Shown here: one piece after another, positions 8,409-18,273 of the stretch | Layout: every line of letters begins with the position of its first letter | How positions within the stretch are numbered: position 1 is the first letter of the stretch | Assembly: GCA_011390755.1 (NCBI GenBank) | Contig: JAABRU010000025.1 | Span: 1 to 52,688, forward strand | DNA from: Desulfobacteraceae bacterium | GTDB lineage: Bacteria; Desulfobacterota; Desulfobacteria; Desulfobacterales; Desulfococcaceae | Direction: 5' to 3' | DNA length: 52,688 bases | The notes under the pieces: model-generated | Database searches by the model: none | What the model saw: the letters and a program-made list of their open reading frames with translations, nothing else | What the model was told of the DNA's origin: nothing | Made by a program: the position numbers and the translations under genes

Positions 8409-8424
8409 GTATCAGCCTCCTGTT

Positions 8425-9021
8425 TTAAATTTTTACACCCCCGGCCAGATACCGCCCCGGAATGTCCCTAATGGCAGGAGACGAAAGTCCTGCTGCCAGA
8501 AACAGCTTTTTCATTCCGGATTCATCGGGCAAAACATCGTCGGCCACCGCGGAATGCCCGCCGTGGTGCTTTGCCAGTTCCTCACGGCTCATGAGATGGG
8601 CGATAATGATCTTTGCACCGGGTTTCGCTACCCGTGCCATCTCCCGGAGTGCCGGAACCGGATTTTCAAAATGGGGGAAGGCAGCAAAGCAGATGACACG
8701 ATCAAAAGAATCATCCCTGCAGGGAATATGATGCGCATCGGCCCTGAGTACTGCCGCAGCGGAAAAGCGGATTTTTTTCCGGGCTTCTTTCACCATCTTG
8801 GCGGAAATATCAAAAGCGCATATATGTCCGCTGTTTCCCACTATTTTCTGTAAATAGGGAAGCAGTGTGCCGGGGCCTGTACCTATATCCAGCACATGCT
8901 CCCCCGGACATACCCCGAATTCCGGAATCAGAGTTTCCAGACGATCCCGCACAACGGGGGGATAACAGTCTGCTTCCCAGTTTTCTGCCCTGCTGTCGAA
9001 AAATTCTGCCTGTGATTTCAC
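8425..9021 (-). CDS. class I SAM-dependent methyltransferase
   Basis: The product has 198 residues and a Rossmann-type methyltransferase domain. Motif I is VLDIGTGPGTLLPYL (about residues 43-57), the acidic end of strand 2 is in CAFDISAKM, motif II gives DAHHIPCRDDSFD and motif III follows in VICFAAFPHF. The family is the UbiE/arsenite-methyltransferase type, with no clue to the acceptor. The start is a GTG at 9021, with AGGAGGCA right before it. The preceding receptor stop codon lies 11 nt upstream, so translation is coupled. A methyltransferase bound into a TonB-receptor operon suggests it acts on the imported ligand or a metal chelate; this is inference. Confidence 0.85.
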   Translation of the reverse strand: MKSQAEFFDSRAENWEADCYPPVVRDRLETLIPEFGVCPGEHVLDIGTGPGTLLPYLQKIVGNSGHICAFDISAKMVKEARKKIRFSAAAVLRADAHHIPCRDDSFDRVICFAAFPHFENPVPALREMARVAKPGAKIIIAHLMSREELAKHHGGHSAVADDVLPDESGMKKLFLAAGLSSPAIRDIPGRYLAGGVKI

Positions 9022-9032
9022 AAACTGCCTCC

Positions 9033-11015
9033 TTAAAAACTGAAGCGGATACCGGCCATTGCGCTGATGCCGGGCATGGGATATCCGGGCTGATATTCAT
9101 AATCCGTATCTGTCAGATTCTCCCCGGCCGCATATATTTCGCCTTTCAGTTTTCCCCCGCTGTCAAATTCACAGGCCAGTTTTCCGTTCAGGAGAAAATA
9201 ACTGTCCACCGGATTTGCATTCTGCGCATCTTTGCGCCGGGCCTGGGAATCAGTGAACATTTTATCGGCATACTGACAGTCCAGATTCAGACTGAACACT
9301 TTCAGAAAACGCCAGTTTATTCCTGCACTGAAAGTGAATTCCGGGGCATAGGGCAGATCCGAAGGTTTTGTATCCAGCCAGGTCAGACCCGTAAACAGGG
9401 AGAGATTTTCGGCGGGATAAAAATGCAGGGCGGCTTCAGCACCCTGAATGCGGTATTTTTCAATATTGGCATATACCGGCGGCGGGGGCGGAGGCGGAAC
9501 AATAACATAACGGTTTTTACCGTCATTGTAAAACCAGGTAAAATCGGCAGTCGCAAGGGAGCCGAAATGATGCTGTATCCCTATTTCGTAATGATCAGCG
9601 GTTTCGGCTTCCAAATTCTTCCAGCTGCGTCCCAAAGCCGGAATTATTTTTTCTGAAAACACAACCGCATCCAGTCCCGGATAAATGACCCCGCGGGAAT
9701 AGCCCGCATGGAGTTCCGTGTCCCTGTAACCGAAAAGAAGACCCGCGCGGGGAGACCATTGTGCATCAAAATCACTGTGCTCATAATAACGCACACCGGC
9801 CGACGGTGTGATATACAATCCGTCTTTGCTGCCGAACTGCTGATTCAGGGCCATGTAGGGAGATATGATGGTAAAATCATGACCTTCCCAGCGATCCTTT
9901 GTGCCGTTACTGAATTTTGCCTCATATTCCCCATCGGTGACATCCCAATCCAAACCGCAGACAATTTCCCCGCCTGCCCATATGCGGATACTTTCTCTTG
10001 CTTTCAGACCGTAAAAAAGAAAATCATTGAAAAGGTCTTCCTGCAGTCCGGGCGTATCCGCGGGCTGATCCAGCCAGTCCCCTTTCCCTTTGTTCCGGTA
10101 AAGTTTCAGATGACCGTCTGCCAGCGCTGAACGGTTTTGCAGTGTGATGACATTCATCCATGCCCCTGTTTCATATCTTCCCTGAAACTGGGAGACATCC
10201 GCTCCTTCTGCTCCGGGATCATCCGCGTAATTATCATTCCATAGGGTGAACCAGGAAAGATACCACTGATCCGAAAAACGGTATCCCGCGCGGCCGTAGA
10301 TATCCTGCATTTCTCCGTCCGAATTATCCCGGTGTCCGCCGGATCTGCGGTATCCTCCGCCCAGGTAATAATCAAAACCGCCCTGCCTGCCGCCGTGTTC
10401 GGCTTTGCCGATAAAGGTGCTGTGACCGCCCCCGGCGATTTCCCCTTTGCCCGCATACCCTTCCCTTTCCATCTTCCGGGGTACAATATTCACCACCCCG
10501 AAAGCATTGCCGAAAATATGGGGCTGGGGACTTTTGTGCACCTCTATGGATTGAGCCGGATCAATGGACATGAGATCCAGCAGGGGATGATTCCATACAC
10601 TCATATACATGGGGATGCCGTCCACCAGGGTTTTGATTTCAGCCCCCGGACGGCTTGAACCCATGCCCCGGATGAAAATCGCCCCGCCGGACCCTCCGCC
10701 AAAAGAACCGATCAGATTATAACGGGAAATATTGACACCGGGGGTCCGCCGCAGCGCCGTCCCGATATCCTGGGCGTTGAGATCCCGAATCTGATCTTCC
10801 GAAACAAGGGTTTTCTGCCCTGCGAAGGCATCCACCGTATTCCCCTCAATCACCGGAGAGGCCGTGACGGTAATTTCATCCAGCAGAAATTCATCCCCCT
10901 CTTTGTGCCCTGCTTCTTCCGGAAAAACCGGATGGACAATGCACAGGGGACAGAGCAGGCAAAAGATTGTAAATACAGCTCTTATCTGTCTTGCCGGCGT
11001 TACAGAATTCATCAT
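9033..11015 (-). CDS. TonB-dependent outer-membrane receptor with polyproline loop
   Basis: I chose ATG 11015, preceded by GGGAG, over upstream frames that run through the leader hairpin; this gives 660 residues. A signal peptide (IRAVFTIFCLLCPLCIVHPVFP) is followed by a TonB box (DEITVTASP), a plug domain with ALRRTPGVNISRYN, GAIFIRGMGSS and VDGIPMYMS, then a 22-strand-type barrel ending in GIRFSF. A run of seven prolines lies in one barrel loop, which is unusual. The gene leads an operon with a methyltransferase and a DUF3786 gene. Substrate unknown; a metal chelate or corrinoid-like compound is possible. A terminator-like hairpin precedes the start and suggests attenuation. Confidence 0.87.
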   Translation of the reverse strand: MMNSVTPARQIRAVFTIFCLLCPLCIVHPVFPEEAGHKEGDEFLLDEITVTASPVIEGNTVDAFAGQKTLVSEDQIRDLNAQDIGTALRRTPGVNISRYNLIGSFGGGSGGAIFIRGMGSSRPGAEIKTLVDGIPMYMSVWNHPLLDLMSIDPAQSIEVHKSPQPHIFGNAFGVVNIVPRKMEREGYAGKGEIAGGGHSTFIGKAEHGGRQGGFDYYLGGGYRRSGGHRDNSDGEMQDIYGRAGYRFSDQWYLSWFTLWNDNYADDPGAEGADVSQFQGRYETGAWMNVITLQNRSALADGHLKLYRNKGKGDWLDQPADTPGLQEDLFNDFLFYGLKARESIRIWAGGEIVCGLDWDVTDGEYEAKFSNGTKDRWEGHDFTIISPYMALNQQFGSKDGLYITPSAGVRYYEHSDFDAQWSPRAGLLFGYRDTELHAGYSRGVIYPGLDAVVFSEKIIPALGRSWKNLEAETADHYEIGIQHHFGSLATADFTWFYNDGKNRYVIVPPPPPPPVYANIEKYRIQGAEAALHFYPAENLSLFTGLTWLDTKPSDLPYAPEFTFSAGINWRFLKVFSLNLDCQYADKMFTDSQARRKDAQNANPVDSYFLLNGKLACEFDSGGKLKGEIYAAGENLTDTDYEYQPGYPMPGISAMAGIRFSF

Positions 11016-11031
11016 ACTCCCTTTCCAAAAT

Positions 11032-11092
11032 AAAAAAGGCCGCGAAGATGCTCCCTCCCTTTTGGAAGGAGTCAGCCTTCGTGGCCTTTTTA
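11032..11092 (-). promoter_or_regulatory. leader hairpin with T-run: candidate attenuator
   Basis: Read on the minus strand, AAAAAGGCCACGAAG pairs with CTTCGCGGCCTTTTTT. Inside, CTCCTTCC pairs with GGAGGGAG around an AAAA loop. The stem is therefore close to 25 bp and ends in six T residues only about 17 nt before the receptor start codon. It has the form of an intrinsic terminator placed in a 5' leader. On the plus strand it also ends in five T, so it could alternatively insulate the operon from the RND genes. I recognise no known riboswitch aptamer between it and 11198. Confidence 0.6.
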
Positions 11093-11198
11093 CACTGCCC
11101 GGCATATGGCCGGATTTTCGTTTTTTTATTTTTTCTGCTGTCCGGCGGCTTCTGCCGCCTGTTTACATAAAGACATTTCTCTTACATGATATTCTTTT

Positions 11199-14100
11199 TC
11201 AAGTCAAGTTTTTTGTTTTTCCTTTTTTGAAACGCCGGTTGGTGGCTTCCCGCATGGTCTGAAATCCGGCATACAGCGGGGGAATCAGAAAAATACCCAG
11301 CAGGGTGGCCGCCAGCATACCGAAAAACACGGTATTGCCGATGGCCCGGCGACTGGCTGCTCCGGCCCCGGTGGCAATAATCATGGGAAAAACGCCCAGA
11401 ATAAAAGAAAAGGCCGTCATCAGCACGGCCCGGAAACGCAGCCGCGCCCCGGTAATGGCGGCCTCATAAATGGAAACGCCTTCCTCCCGCTGTTCCCGTG
11501 CAAATTCCACGATAAGAATTGCATTTTTGGCGGCCAGTCCCACCAGCAGCACCAGACCGATCTGCGCGTAGATGGAAAGGGACAGATTCTGCATCAGCAG
11601 CCCTCCCAGGGCACCCAGTACGGCCACTGCAATGGAGATGATAACCGGCAGGGGCTGGGTCCAGCTTTCATACTGGGCCACCAGGAAAAGATAGCCGAAC
11701 AGCAGGGCCAGCACCATCAGTATGACAGATTCATTGCTGATCTGCTTTTCCTGATAACTCATGCCGGACCATTCATATCCGTATCCCGCGGGCAGGGTCT
11801 TTTCCGCAATTTCTTCCACCCTGCGCAGGACATCCCCCGAACTGATTCCGGGAACGGCCGCGCCGATAAAACCGGCGGTGGAAAAAAGATTATAACGGGA
11901 TACGGACTGGGGACCGAGTACCGTGGATACCGTGAGCAGACTGGACAGGGGAACCATGTGATTGTCATCACTGCGCACATACAGACGGCTGATATCCTCC
12001 ACCGTATCCCGGTAGGAGGCCTGGGCCTGCACCGTAACCCGGAAAACCCGGTCATTTAAATTAATATCATTGACATAACGGGACCCCAGGTATGCCTGCA
12101 GGGTGGAAAATACCCGGCTGACCGGTATGTTAAGGGTTCTGGTCTTGGTCCGATCCAGATGGACGGATAACTGGGGGACATTGGCCGAATAGGTGGAAAA
12201 GGCATAGGCAATCGAGGGATCCCGGTGTAAGGCGACCATGAGACCCTTTGTCACTCCGTCCAGCTCCTGGGAAGACTGGCCTTCCAGGGCCTGCAGACGC
12301 AGATCAAATCCGCCGGACATGCCCAGCCCCTGAATGGCAGGCGGAACAAAAACATTGATATTGGCCCCGCTGACTGCAGCACCGATTCCCCGGATTTTGT
12401 TCTGAATGGCCGTGATCTGCGCATCCGGTGTCCTGCGTTCATCCCAGGGCAGCAGCCCCACAAAGGCAATCCCCGCGTTTTCTCCTGCCCCGCTGATCAG
12501 ACTGAAACCGCGTACCCCGATGACAAAATCCACTCCTTCAAGACTTTTGATCCGGCCGGAGAGATGATCCACCAGTTCCGCTGTCCGGGCAAAGGCTGCC
12601 CCGTCCGGAAGCTGAACATCCACAATGAGAAAGCCCTTGTCTTCCTGGGGCAGAAAACTGCCGGGCAGAATATCAAAAAGCCGCCAGACCCCGAAAGCAA
12701 TGATGAGCAGCAGCAGGATGGCCACGATGATTTTGCGCACCAGCCAGCCGGATACCGATACATAAATATTGCGGGAGCCGTTGAGCAGACGGTTGAACCA
12801 GGCCAGGGGCCCCCTGCGCACTTCACGGGGAGTATTCAGTAAAAGGGAACACAGGGCCGGACTCAGGGAAAGGGCGTTGATGCTGGACAGCAGCACTGCC
12901 ACGCAGATGGTTACGGCAAACTGCCGGTAAATCTGACCGGTAATGCCCGGCAGAAAACCCACGGGTACGAATACGGCCAGCAGCACCAGGGTGGTGGCAA
13001 TAATGGGGCCTGTCACCTGCTCCATGGAGCGGATGGTCGCTGCCTTTGCATCCAGTTTTTCGTCCATCATCACCCGTTGAACATTTTCCACCACGACAAT
13101 GGCATCATCCACAACCAGACCGATGGCCAGAATCAGGGCAAAAAGCGTAATGGTGTTGACGGAATATCCCAGTGCCAGCAGCAGGGCAAATGTGCCGATG
13201 AGGGAAACCGGTATGGACAGGGTGGGGATCAGGGTGGCCCGCCAGTCCTGAAGAAAGATATAGGTGACGCAGACCACCAGAAAAAAGGTCAGCATCAGGG
13301 TCGTGACAATCTCTTCGATAGCCGAAGACACGAATCTGGTGGCATCGTAGATCACACCGTAGCGGACCCCCTGCGGAAGGCGGGATTCCAGTTTTCTGAG
13401 TTCCGCACGCACATTTTTCATGGTCTGCAGGGCGTTGCTGCCGGGGGTCTGGTAAACCGCCAGCGGCATTCCCTGCTTGCCGTTCATGGTGGATTTATGG
13501 GAGTAGGAAGCACTGCCCAGCTCTATCCCGGCCACATCCCCCAGGCGCACCAGACCGCCCTGGGCATTGGTCTGCACCACAATATTGCGAAACTCCTCCA
13601 CACTGGATAAACGCCCCCGGACCTGCAGACTGTACTGCACCTGCTGATCTTTTTCCATGGGGGCCGTGCCGATGGAACCGGCAGCGGCCTGAATATTCTG
13701 TTCCCGGATGGCGGCGATAACGTCATCCGCAGTCAGTTGTAAAGAGGTGAGCCGCGTGGGATCCAACCATATCCGCATACTGTATTCATGATTTCCGAAA
13801 GAAGCTGCATCGCTGACCCCGTCCAGACGCATCAGGGCATCGCGGATATTGATGAGTACCCAGTTGGCCAGAGGCAGCACATCACGGGCGGGATCATCAT
13901 AATAGAAAAAGAGAACCCCCAGCATGTCTGAAGATCGCTGACGTACCGAAATCCCCAGTTCCGTCACTTCTTTGGGCAACTGGGACTGGGCCTCCTGAAC
14001 ACGGTTGAGGATATTGACCTGGGCAATGTCCGGATTGGTTCCCACGGCAAAGGTGACGGAAAGGGAATAACCGCCGTTATTGGTGCAGCTGGAAGACATA

Positions 14101-14336
14101 TAGAGCATATCATCCACACCGTTGATCTGGGATTCCAGGGGCGAGGCCACGGATGCCGCCACTTCTTCGGCATTGGCACCCGGATAGGATGTCTGCACCC
14201 GGATTTCCGGCGGAACGATATTGTCCGGATACTCTGCCACCGGGATATTGAACATGGCCAGTATCCCGGCAAAGGTAATCACCAGCGACACGACCATGGC
14301 CAGGCGGGGACGCGCGATAAATATTCTGGAAAGCAT
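11199..14336 (-). CDS. RND efflux transporter, HAE1 (AcrB) family
   Basis: The product has 1045 residues, the normal length for a proton-driven hydrophobe/amphiphile exporter of the inner membrane. The first membrane helix follows [20 protein letters not shown]. The proton-relay aspartate pair is in [18 protein letters not shown] near residue 405, and the matching lysine is in [14 protein letters not shown] near 940. The periplasmic porter and docking regions lie between. It is 15 nt downstream of the membrane-fusion protein gene and surely pairs with it. No TolC-like channel is in the window, so an outer-membrane partner must be encoded elsewhere. A divergent TetR regulator beyond the adaptor gene probably represses the pair. 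Confidence 0.95.
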   Translation of the reverse strand: MLSRIFIARPRLAMVVSLVITFAGILAMFNIPVAEYPDNIVPPEIRVQTSYPGANAEEVAASVASPLESQINGVDDMLYMSSSCTNNGGYSLSVTFAVGTNPDIAQVNILNRVQEAQSQLPKEVTELGISVRQRSSDMLGVLFFYYDDPARDVLPLANWVLINIRDALMRLDGVSDAASFGNHEYSMRIWLDPTRLTSLQLTADDVIAAIREQNIQAAAGSIGTAPMEKDQQVQYSLQVRGRLSSVEEFRNIVVQTNAQGGLVRLGDVAGIELGSASYSHKSTMNGKQGMPLAVYQTPGSNALQTMKNVRAELRKLESRLPQGVRYGVIYDATRFVSSAIEEIVTTLMLTFFLVVCVTYIFLQDWRATLIPTLSIPVSLIGTFALLLALGYSVNTITLFALILAIGLVVDDAIVVVENVQRVMMDEKLDAKAATIRSMEQVTGPIIATTLVLLAVFVPVGFLPGITGQIYRQFAVTICVAVLLSSINALSLSPALCSLLLNTPREVRRGPLAWFNRLLNGSRNIYVSVSGWLVRKIIVAILLLLIIAFGVWRLFDILPGSFLPQEDKGFLIVDVQLPDGAAFARTAELVDHLSGRIKSLEGVDFVIGVRGFSLISGAGENAGIAFVGLLPWDERRTPDAQITAIQNKIRGIGAAVSGANINVFVPPAIQGLGMSGGFDLRLQALEGQSSQELDGVTKGLMVALHRDPSIAYAFSTYSANVPQLSVHLDRTKTRTLNIPVSRVFSTLQAYLGSRYVNDINLNDRVFRVTVQAQASYRDTVEDISRLYVRSDDNHMVPLSSLLTVSTVLGPQSVSRYNLFSTAGFIGAAVPGISSGDVLRRVEEIAEKTLPAGYGYEWSGMSYQEKQISNESVILMVLALLFGYLFLVAQYESWTQPLPVIISIAVAVLGALGGLLMQNLSLSIYAQIGLVLLVGLAAKNAILIVEFAREQREEGVSIYEAAITGARLRFRAVLMTAFSFILGVFPMIIATGAGAASRRAIGNTVFFGMLAATLLGIFLIPPLYAGFQTMREATNRRFKKGKTKNLT

Positions 14337-14351
14337 GACAGTCCCTCCTGT

Positions 14352-15530
14352 TTACTGTTTCACCGGGTTTTTTGCAGCGGGCCGGGGATTTACGGTGATA
14401 CCGGAGCGGACTTTCTGCACCCCGGACACCACAACACTTTCTCCGGGCATGAGCCCGCTTTTTACAACCCATTCCGTGCCCATGGCAACTCCGGTGAGGA
14501 TATTGCGGCGCTGTACGCGCTTATCCGCATCCACGATAAAAACATACTGTCCCTCCCGGTCTTCCAGTACCGCGCTCTGGGGCACCACAGGCATTTTCCG
14601 GGGATTGGCAAGACTGAGCAGAACCCTTACATACTGACCGGGGACCAGGATTTCATCCGGATTGTCGAAAACCGCGTATACCGCCACTGTGCCGGTGGCC
14701 TTATCCACCTCATTATCCGCAAACTCAATACGGCCGCTTTGCTCATACAGACCCGCGTTGGGCAGGCGGATCCGGGGAACCATATCTTTTTTGGCATCTT
14801 CAAAGGACAGTCCCTTTGATTTTATATCCAATAATACATTCAGCCGGTCGCTTTCGCTGACCGAGTACACCACGCGGATGGGATTCATCTGCACAATCCG
14901 GGCCAGTTTTCCCGAATCCGGTCCCACCAGATTTCCTTTTGTAATATTGGAAATACCGATACGGCCGCTGATGGGGGCCTCAATGGTGGTATAATTCAGA
15001 TTCAGACGGGATACTTCCAGATTGGCAAGGGCCTCTTCCACTTTGGACTGCGCCCCCTGTTCTTCGGCCCTTGCGGTTTCCAAATCGGTTTCGGATACAC
15101 CGCCCATACTGACGGCTGCAAGGCGTTTGCGGTACTGGCGGGCTTTGCTCAGGGCGGCTTTTGCCTCCGCAACTTTGGCCTTGTCCGCGTTGACCTTTGC
15201 CCCGTAGGGGGCCTGCTCAATCACATAAAGCAGATCCCCGGCTTTCACCCGGCTGCCCTCTTTAAATTCAACTTTTTCCAGATAACCCTGTACCCTGGCC
15301 TGAATATCAACGGACTGGATGGCCTCAATTCTGCCCACATATTCCATGGGCGGGTTGACCACCTTTTCCGTAATCAGCGCCACATCCACCATCGGCGGCG
15401 GTCCCGCGGGGGGGGCTCCGGTACAGGGAACTACGGACAAATTTGCAAAAAACAGTGTCATCAGGCTGATACAAAAAACCTGCATCCCTTTTTTCCGGCA
15501 GTACCGGAATAAAATCTTTCCGCTGTGCAT
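14352..15530 (-). CDS. RND efflux periplasmic adaptor (membrane fusion protein)
   Basis: The product has 392 residues from ATG 15530, which follows AGAGGGTGAT; frames opening further upstream lack a ribosome site. An N-terminal hydrophobic export signal (VFCISLMTLFFANLSVVPCTG) ends in a possible lipoprotein cysteine. The first lipoyl half is VDIQARVQGYLEKVEFKEG, a coiled-coil hairpin spans about residues 95-165, and the second lipoyl half is TIEAPISGRIGI. Beta-barrel and membrane-proximal domains follow. It bridges the RND pump to an outer-membrane channel. It lies immediately upstream of the pump gene on the same transcript. Confidence 0.92.
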   Translation of the reverse strand: MHSGKILFRYCRKKGMQVFCISLMTLFFANLSVVPCTGAPPAGPPPMVDVALITEKVVNPPMEYVGRIEAIQSVDIQARVQGYLEKVEFKEGSRVKAGDLLYVIEQAPYGAKVNADKAKVAEAKAALSKARQYRKRLAAVSMGGVSETDLETARAEEQGAQSKVEEALANLEVSRLNLNYTTIEAPISGRIGISNITKGNLVGPDSGKLARIVQMNPIRVVYSVSESDRLNVLLDIKSKGLSFEDAKKDMVPRIRLPNAGLYEQSGRIEFADNEVDKATGTVAVYAVFDNPDEILVPGQYVRVLLSLANPRKMPVVPQSAVLEDREGQYVFIVDADKRVQRRNILTGVAMGTEWVVKSGLMPGESVVVSGVQKVRSGITVNPRPAAKNPVKQ

Positions 15531-15635
15531 ATCACCCTCTGTTTGTTTTGAATAATTATCTTTTTTGAATTCAGACAGTTTCTGACGGTATGAATATAAA
15601 TTTCCACAGATTTCCGCTATCAATAGCAAAAAAGA

Positions 15636-15663
15636 TTGACATTTTCAAATAATTTTTTAAAAT
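15636..15663 (+). promoter_or_regulatory. candidate promoter for the tetR gene
   Basis: TTGACA at 15636-15641 and TAAAAT at 15658-15663 are separated by 16 nt. The motif AAATAATTTTTTA occurs twice in tandem here and may form the repressor site. The start codon of the tetR gene is almost 300 nt downstream, with a repeat element in between. The 429-bp gap otherwise holds no gene. Confidence 0.35.
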
Positions 15664-15682
15664 AATTTTTTAAGATAAAATA

Positions 15683-15753
15683 GTCTTTGAGAAAGGAGTG
15701 CGAAAATTATTTTTGGCCCGCGCTCCGAGGGAGCACGGGCCAAAGACCGCTCC
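15683..15753. repeat. GTCTTTGA..AAAGACCGCTC hairpin element, copy 1
   Basis: It contains GGAGTGCGAAAATTATTTTT followed by a strong hairpin, GGCCCGCGCTCC / GGAGCACGGGCC, and ends AAAGACCGCTCC. The same sequence, reversed, is at 35639-35705. Between this and the tetR start (15838-15890) is a fragment related to the 50100-50165 and 25212-25275 sequences (GTATTGCATAGGCCCGG). Confidence 0.75.
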
Positions 15754-15959
15754 GCCTTTCGCATTCCGGGTTTCTCTGAATAAAATACTGAATATAATCA
15801 GTATGAAAAATTTTTCTCTAAGGGGATCTTGCATTACAGGTGTATTGCATAGGCCCGGCATGGGCGGCTTCGGGACATATGCAATATGTCCTGACAAAAA
15901 AATCAGGGGATTTGCCCCGCCACCGGATATTCGACAGTATGCAGCAGGGGAGTATTTTT

Positions 15960-16589
15960 ATGGCAAAACGGAAAGACGGCAAAGAAACCAGGCGGAAACT
16001 GCTGGATACTGCCTGTGAAGTATTTGCAGAAAAGGGTTTTCAGGCTGCCAAAGTTACCGAAATCTGCCGCCGGGCAGGTGTGAATGTGGCGGCAGTCAGT
16101 TATTATTTCGGGGATAAGGAATCCCTGTATACGAGTGCATGGCGGCAGACGGTGGAAGATTTTCTCTCTTCGGATATTCCGCCGCCGGAAGATCTGCCCC
16201 CGGAAGAACGTCTTTTCATAACTATCCGCAGCATCATCCGGAAAATCCTGAGCATTGATACAGACAAAGGGTATTTCCGGCGGCTCGAAATGATGGAAAT
16301 GGCCAATCCGACCGGACTGGTGGATAATGCCTGGAAAGAGCTGATCGGTCCGCGGCAGCAGAAACTGCTGAAAATCATCCGGGACATCATGGGGCCTGCT
16401 GCATCCGAAAATGCGGTCAGACTCTGCGGCATGAGTATTATTAACCAGTGCCGGGGCTATATCCTGATGCAGAAAAACCGTTTGGCTTTTTTGGAAAGTG
16501 AAGAACTGACACCGGAAAAAGCCGATCAGATTATAGAACACATCAGCCGTTTTTCCATTGCGGGGATCAAAGGTGTCTGCAATTCCTGA
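15960..16589 (+). CDS. TetR/AcrR-family transcriptional repressor
   Basis: The product has 209 residues from ATG 15960. The N-terminal helix-turn-helix is classic: RRKLLDTACEVFAEKGFQAAKVTEICRRAG and then VNVAAVSYYFGDKESLY, in separate helices up to about residue 55. The C-terminal ligand domain resembles the CecR/DUF1956 type. It is transcribed away from the RND adaptor-pump pair, the usual arrangement for a local repressor whose ligand is a pump substrate. A purine-rich CAGGGGAG lies 10 nt before the ATG. An in-frame upstream start at 15840 would run through repeat sequence and is unlikely. Confidence 0.9.
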   Translation: MAKRKDGKETRRKLLDTACEVFAEKGFQAAKVTEICRRAGVNVAAVSYYFGDKESLYTSAWRQTVEDFLSSDIPPPEDLPPEERLFITIRSIIRKILSIDTDKGYFRRLEMMEMANPTGLVDNAWKELIGPRQQKLLKIIRDIMGPAASENAVRLCGMSIINQCRGYILMQKNRLAFLESEELTPEKADQIIEHISRFSIAGIKGVCNS

Positions 16590-16644
16590 ACACAGAAACT
16601 GCTTATGCGGGCGGCCCCGGGGATGATCAGTTTTTTATCATCAT

Positions 16645-18198
16645 CTAATCATCCTCCGAAGAGGGTATGACAATAAAATCATCAAAATCGGACGGGTCCG
16701 GCTCCGGATAGTGATACAGGGATACTTCTTTGAGAAGCAGTGTGAACACACTGCCTTTTCCGGGAATGCTCTGCACCGATATGTTTCCGTTCATCATTTC
16801 AGACAGTTTTTTCACCAGTGCCAGTCCCAGCCCGATCCCTTCATACCGTTTACTTGTTTTCCCATCCTGCTGATAAAAGTGATCAAATATATACTTCAGT
16901 TCTTCCCGGGGTATCCCGATCCCTGTATCTTCCACTGCAATGCGGAGGGAAATTTTTTCATTCCCCCTGTCCGGATGTTCACAGGACACCGATATGCGGA
17001 CATATCCTTCATGGGTAAATTTCACCGCATTGCCGACCAGGTTGAATAATATCTGGCGAAATCTGATCTCATCGAGCAGCAGCATATCCGGGAGATCCCC
17101 GTCTGTTTCTACATGAAACCCAATTCCTTTTTCTTTGCACTGGAACGTGAATATTTTTTTGATTTTATATAAGATATGCTTTATATCCACCGGCTCGGAA
17201 GACATCAGCATCTTTCCGGCCTGCATTTTTGATAAATCCAGAATATCATTCATGAGTCCGAGCAGGGCATTTCCGCTGGAAATAACCGTGTCCAGATACT
17301 CCTGCTGGTTCCGGTCTTCTGTACTGCTGCGCAGTAAGCCGCTGAACCCGATAATGGCATTCAGGGGGGTACGGATTTCATGGGTCATATTTGCAATAAA
17401 TTCCGATTTCATCCGGTGGGCGGTCTCCATTTCCTGTTCCGCTTTTTTCCGGGAAGAAATATCTTCAATAATGGACAGGATATAATTTTTATCTTCTTCC
17501 GGATGCTGCAAAAGGGATAAGGTTATACGGATCCAGACAGGACGCTGATGTTTTGTTAAAATTTTTTTTTCATTTTTGATAATCCGGCCCGGATCTGCCA
17601 AAATCTTCTGTATATCGGCCCGGACTGCGTCCGCATCATTTTGTATCAGCTCACAGACTGTCATGGACAGCAGTTCTGTTTCACTGTAATCTGAAATACT
17701 GCAGTACTGATGATTGACTTTCAGAAAATTTCCCCGGGCATCCAGATGGGCAATTCCGACCCCCGCCTGCTCAAAGGTGGCCCGGTATCTCTCTTCCTGC
17801 GTTTTCAGCTGCTTTTTCAGTGCAATGGCTTCCAGGGCATTGTCTATGATCAGCTTCATTTCATAGTCATCCCAGGGCTTTGAGAAAAAATAATACACTT
17901 TTCCTTTATTGATGGCATTGATGACCGCGTCAATATCGCTGTAACCGGTCAGAATCATCCGCACCGTATTCGGAAATGCATGTAAGACTTTTTCCAGAAA
18001 TTCAACCCCCGTTATATTGGGCATCCGCTGATCGGAAATGACAACATGGATTTCATTTTTGGAAATTATTTCAAAACCTTCATCCGCTGATTCCGCTGTA
18101 TATATGTCATAGTAATCTTCAAAAAGATATTTGAAGCTGGTGAGATTTTCTTTTTCATCGTCAACGATCAGAACGCTGTATTTATGTCTTTTTTTCAT
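16645..18198 (-). CDS. receiver-PAS-histidine kinase
   Basis: The product has 517 residues and no membrane segment, so it is cytoplasmic. An N-terminal receiver domain has the acidic pair in IVDDE, phospho-acceptor Asp56 in ISDQRMP and Lys107 in FSKPW. A PAS domain spans about 135-250. The HisKA phospho-acceptor is His273 in THEIRTPLNA, followed by an ATPase domain with N, G1 (DTGIGIP) and G2 (GIGLGLALVKKL) boxes. The acidic tail is short with no output domain. It is the third gene of a signalling operon, so its receiver may take phosphate from the two upstream kinases. Nothing shows the final output. Confidence 0.92.
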   Translation of the reverse strand: MKKRHKYSVLIVDDEKENLTSFKYLFEDYYDIYTAESADEGFEIISKNEIHVVISDQRMPNITGVEFLEKVLHAFPNTVRMILTGYSDIDAVINAINKGKVYYFFSKPWDDYEMKLIIDNALEAIALKKQLKTQEERYRATFEQAGVGIAHLDARGNFLKVNHQYCSISDYSETELLSMTVCELIQNDADAVRADIQKILADPGRIIKNEKKILTKHQRPVWIRITLSLLQHPEEDKNYILSIIEDISSRKKAEQEMETAHRMKSEFIANMTHEIRTPLNAIIGFSGLLRSSTEDRNQQEYLDTVISSGNALLGLMNDILDLSKMQAGKMLMSSEPVDIKHILYKIKKIFTFQCKEKGIGFHVETDGDLPDMLLLDEIRFRQILFNLVGNAVKFTHEGYVRISVSCEHPDRGNEKISLRIAVEDTGIGIPREELKYIFDHFYQQDGKTSKRYEGIGLGLALVKKLSEMMNGNISVQSIPGKGSVFTLLLKEVSLYHYPEPDPSDFDDFIVIPSSEDD

Positions 18199-18229
18199 TT
18201 TTTCCTCACATTCATCATCAATTGGAAAG

Positions 18230-18273
18230 ATCAGGATGCCTCCGATGGAAAAATCAGGATGTCTCCGATGGAA
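18230..18273. repeat. 23-bp tandem duplication across a stop codon
   Basis: ATCAGGATGCCTCCGATGGAA at 18230-18250 repeats at 18253-18273 with one mismatch. The second copy contains the stop codon of the receiver-kinase gene, so the duplication lengthened only the intergenic spacer. Confidence 0.75.

Noticed and set aside
11032..11198. Cobalamin or other known riboswitch before the second TonB receptor
   Set aside because: The B12 box and the other conserved cobalamin segments, plainly present at 30720-30990, are absent. Only a terminator-like stem can be supported.
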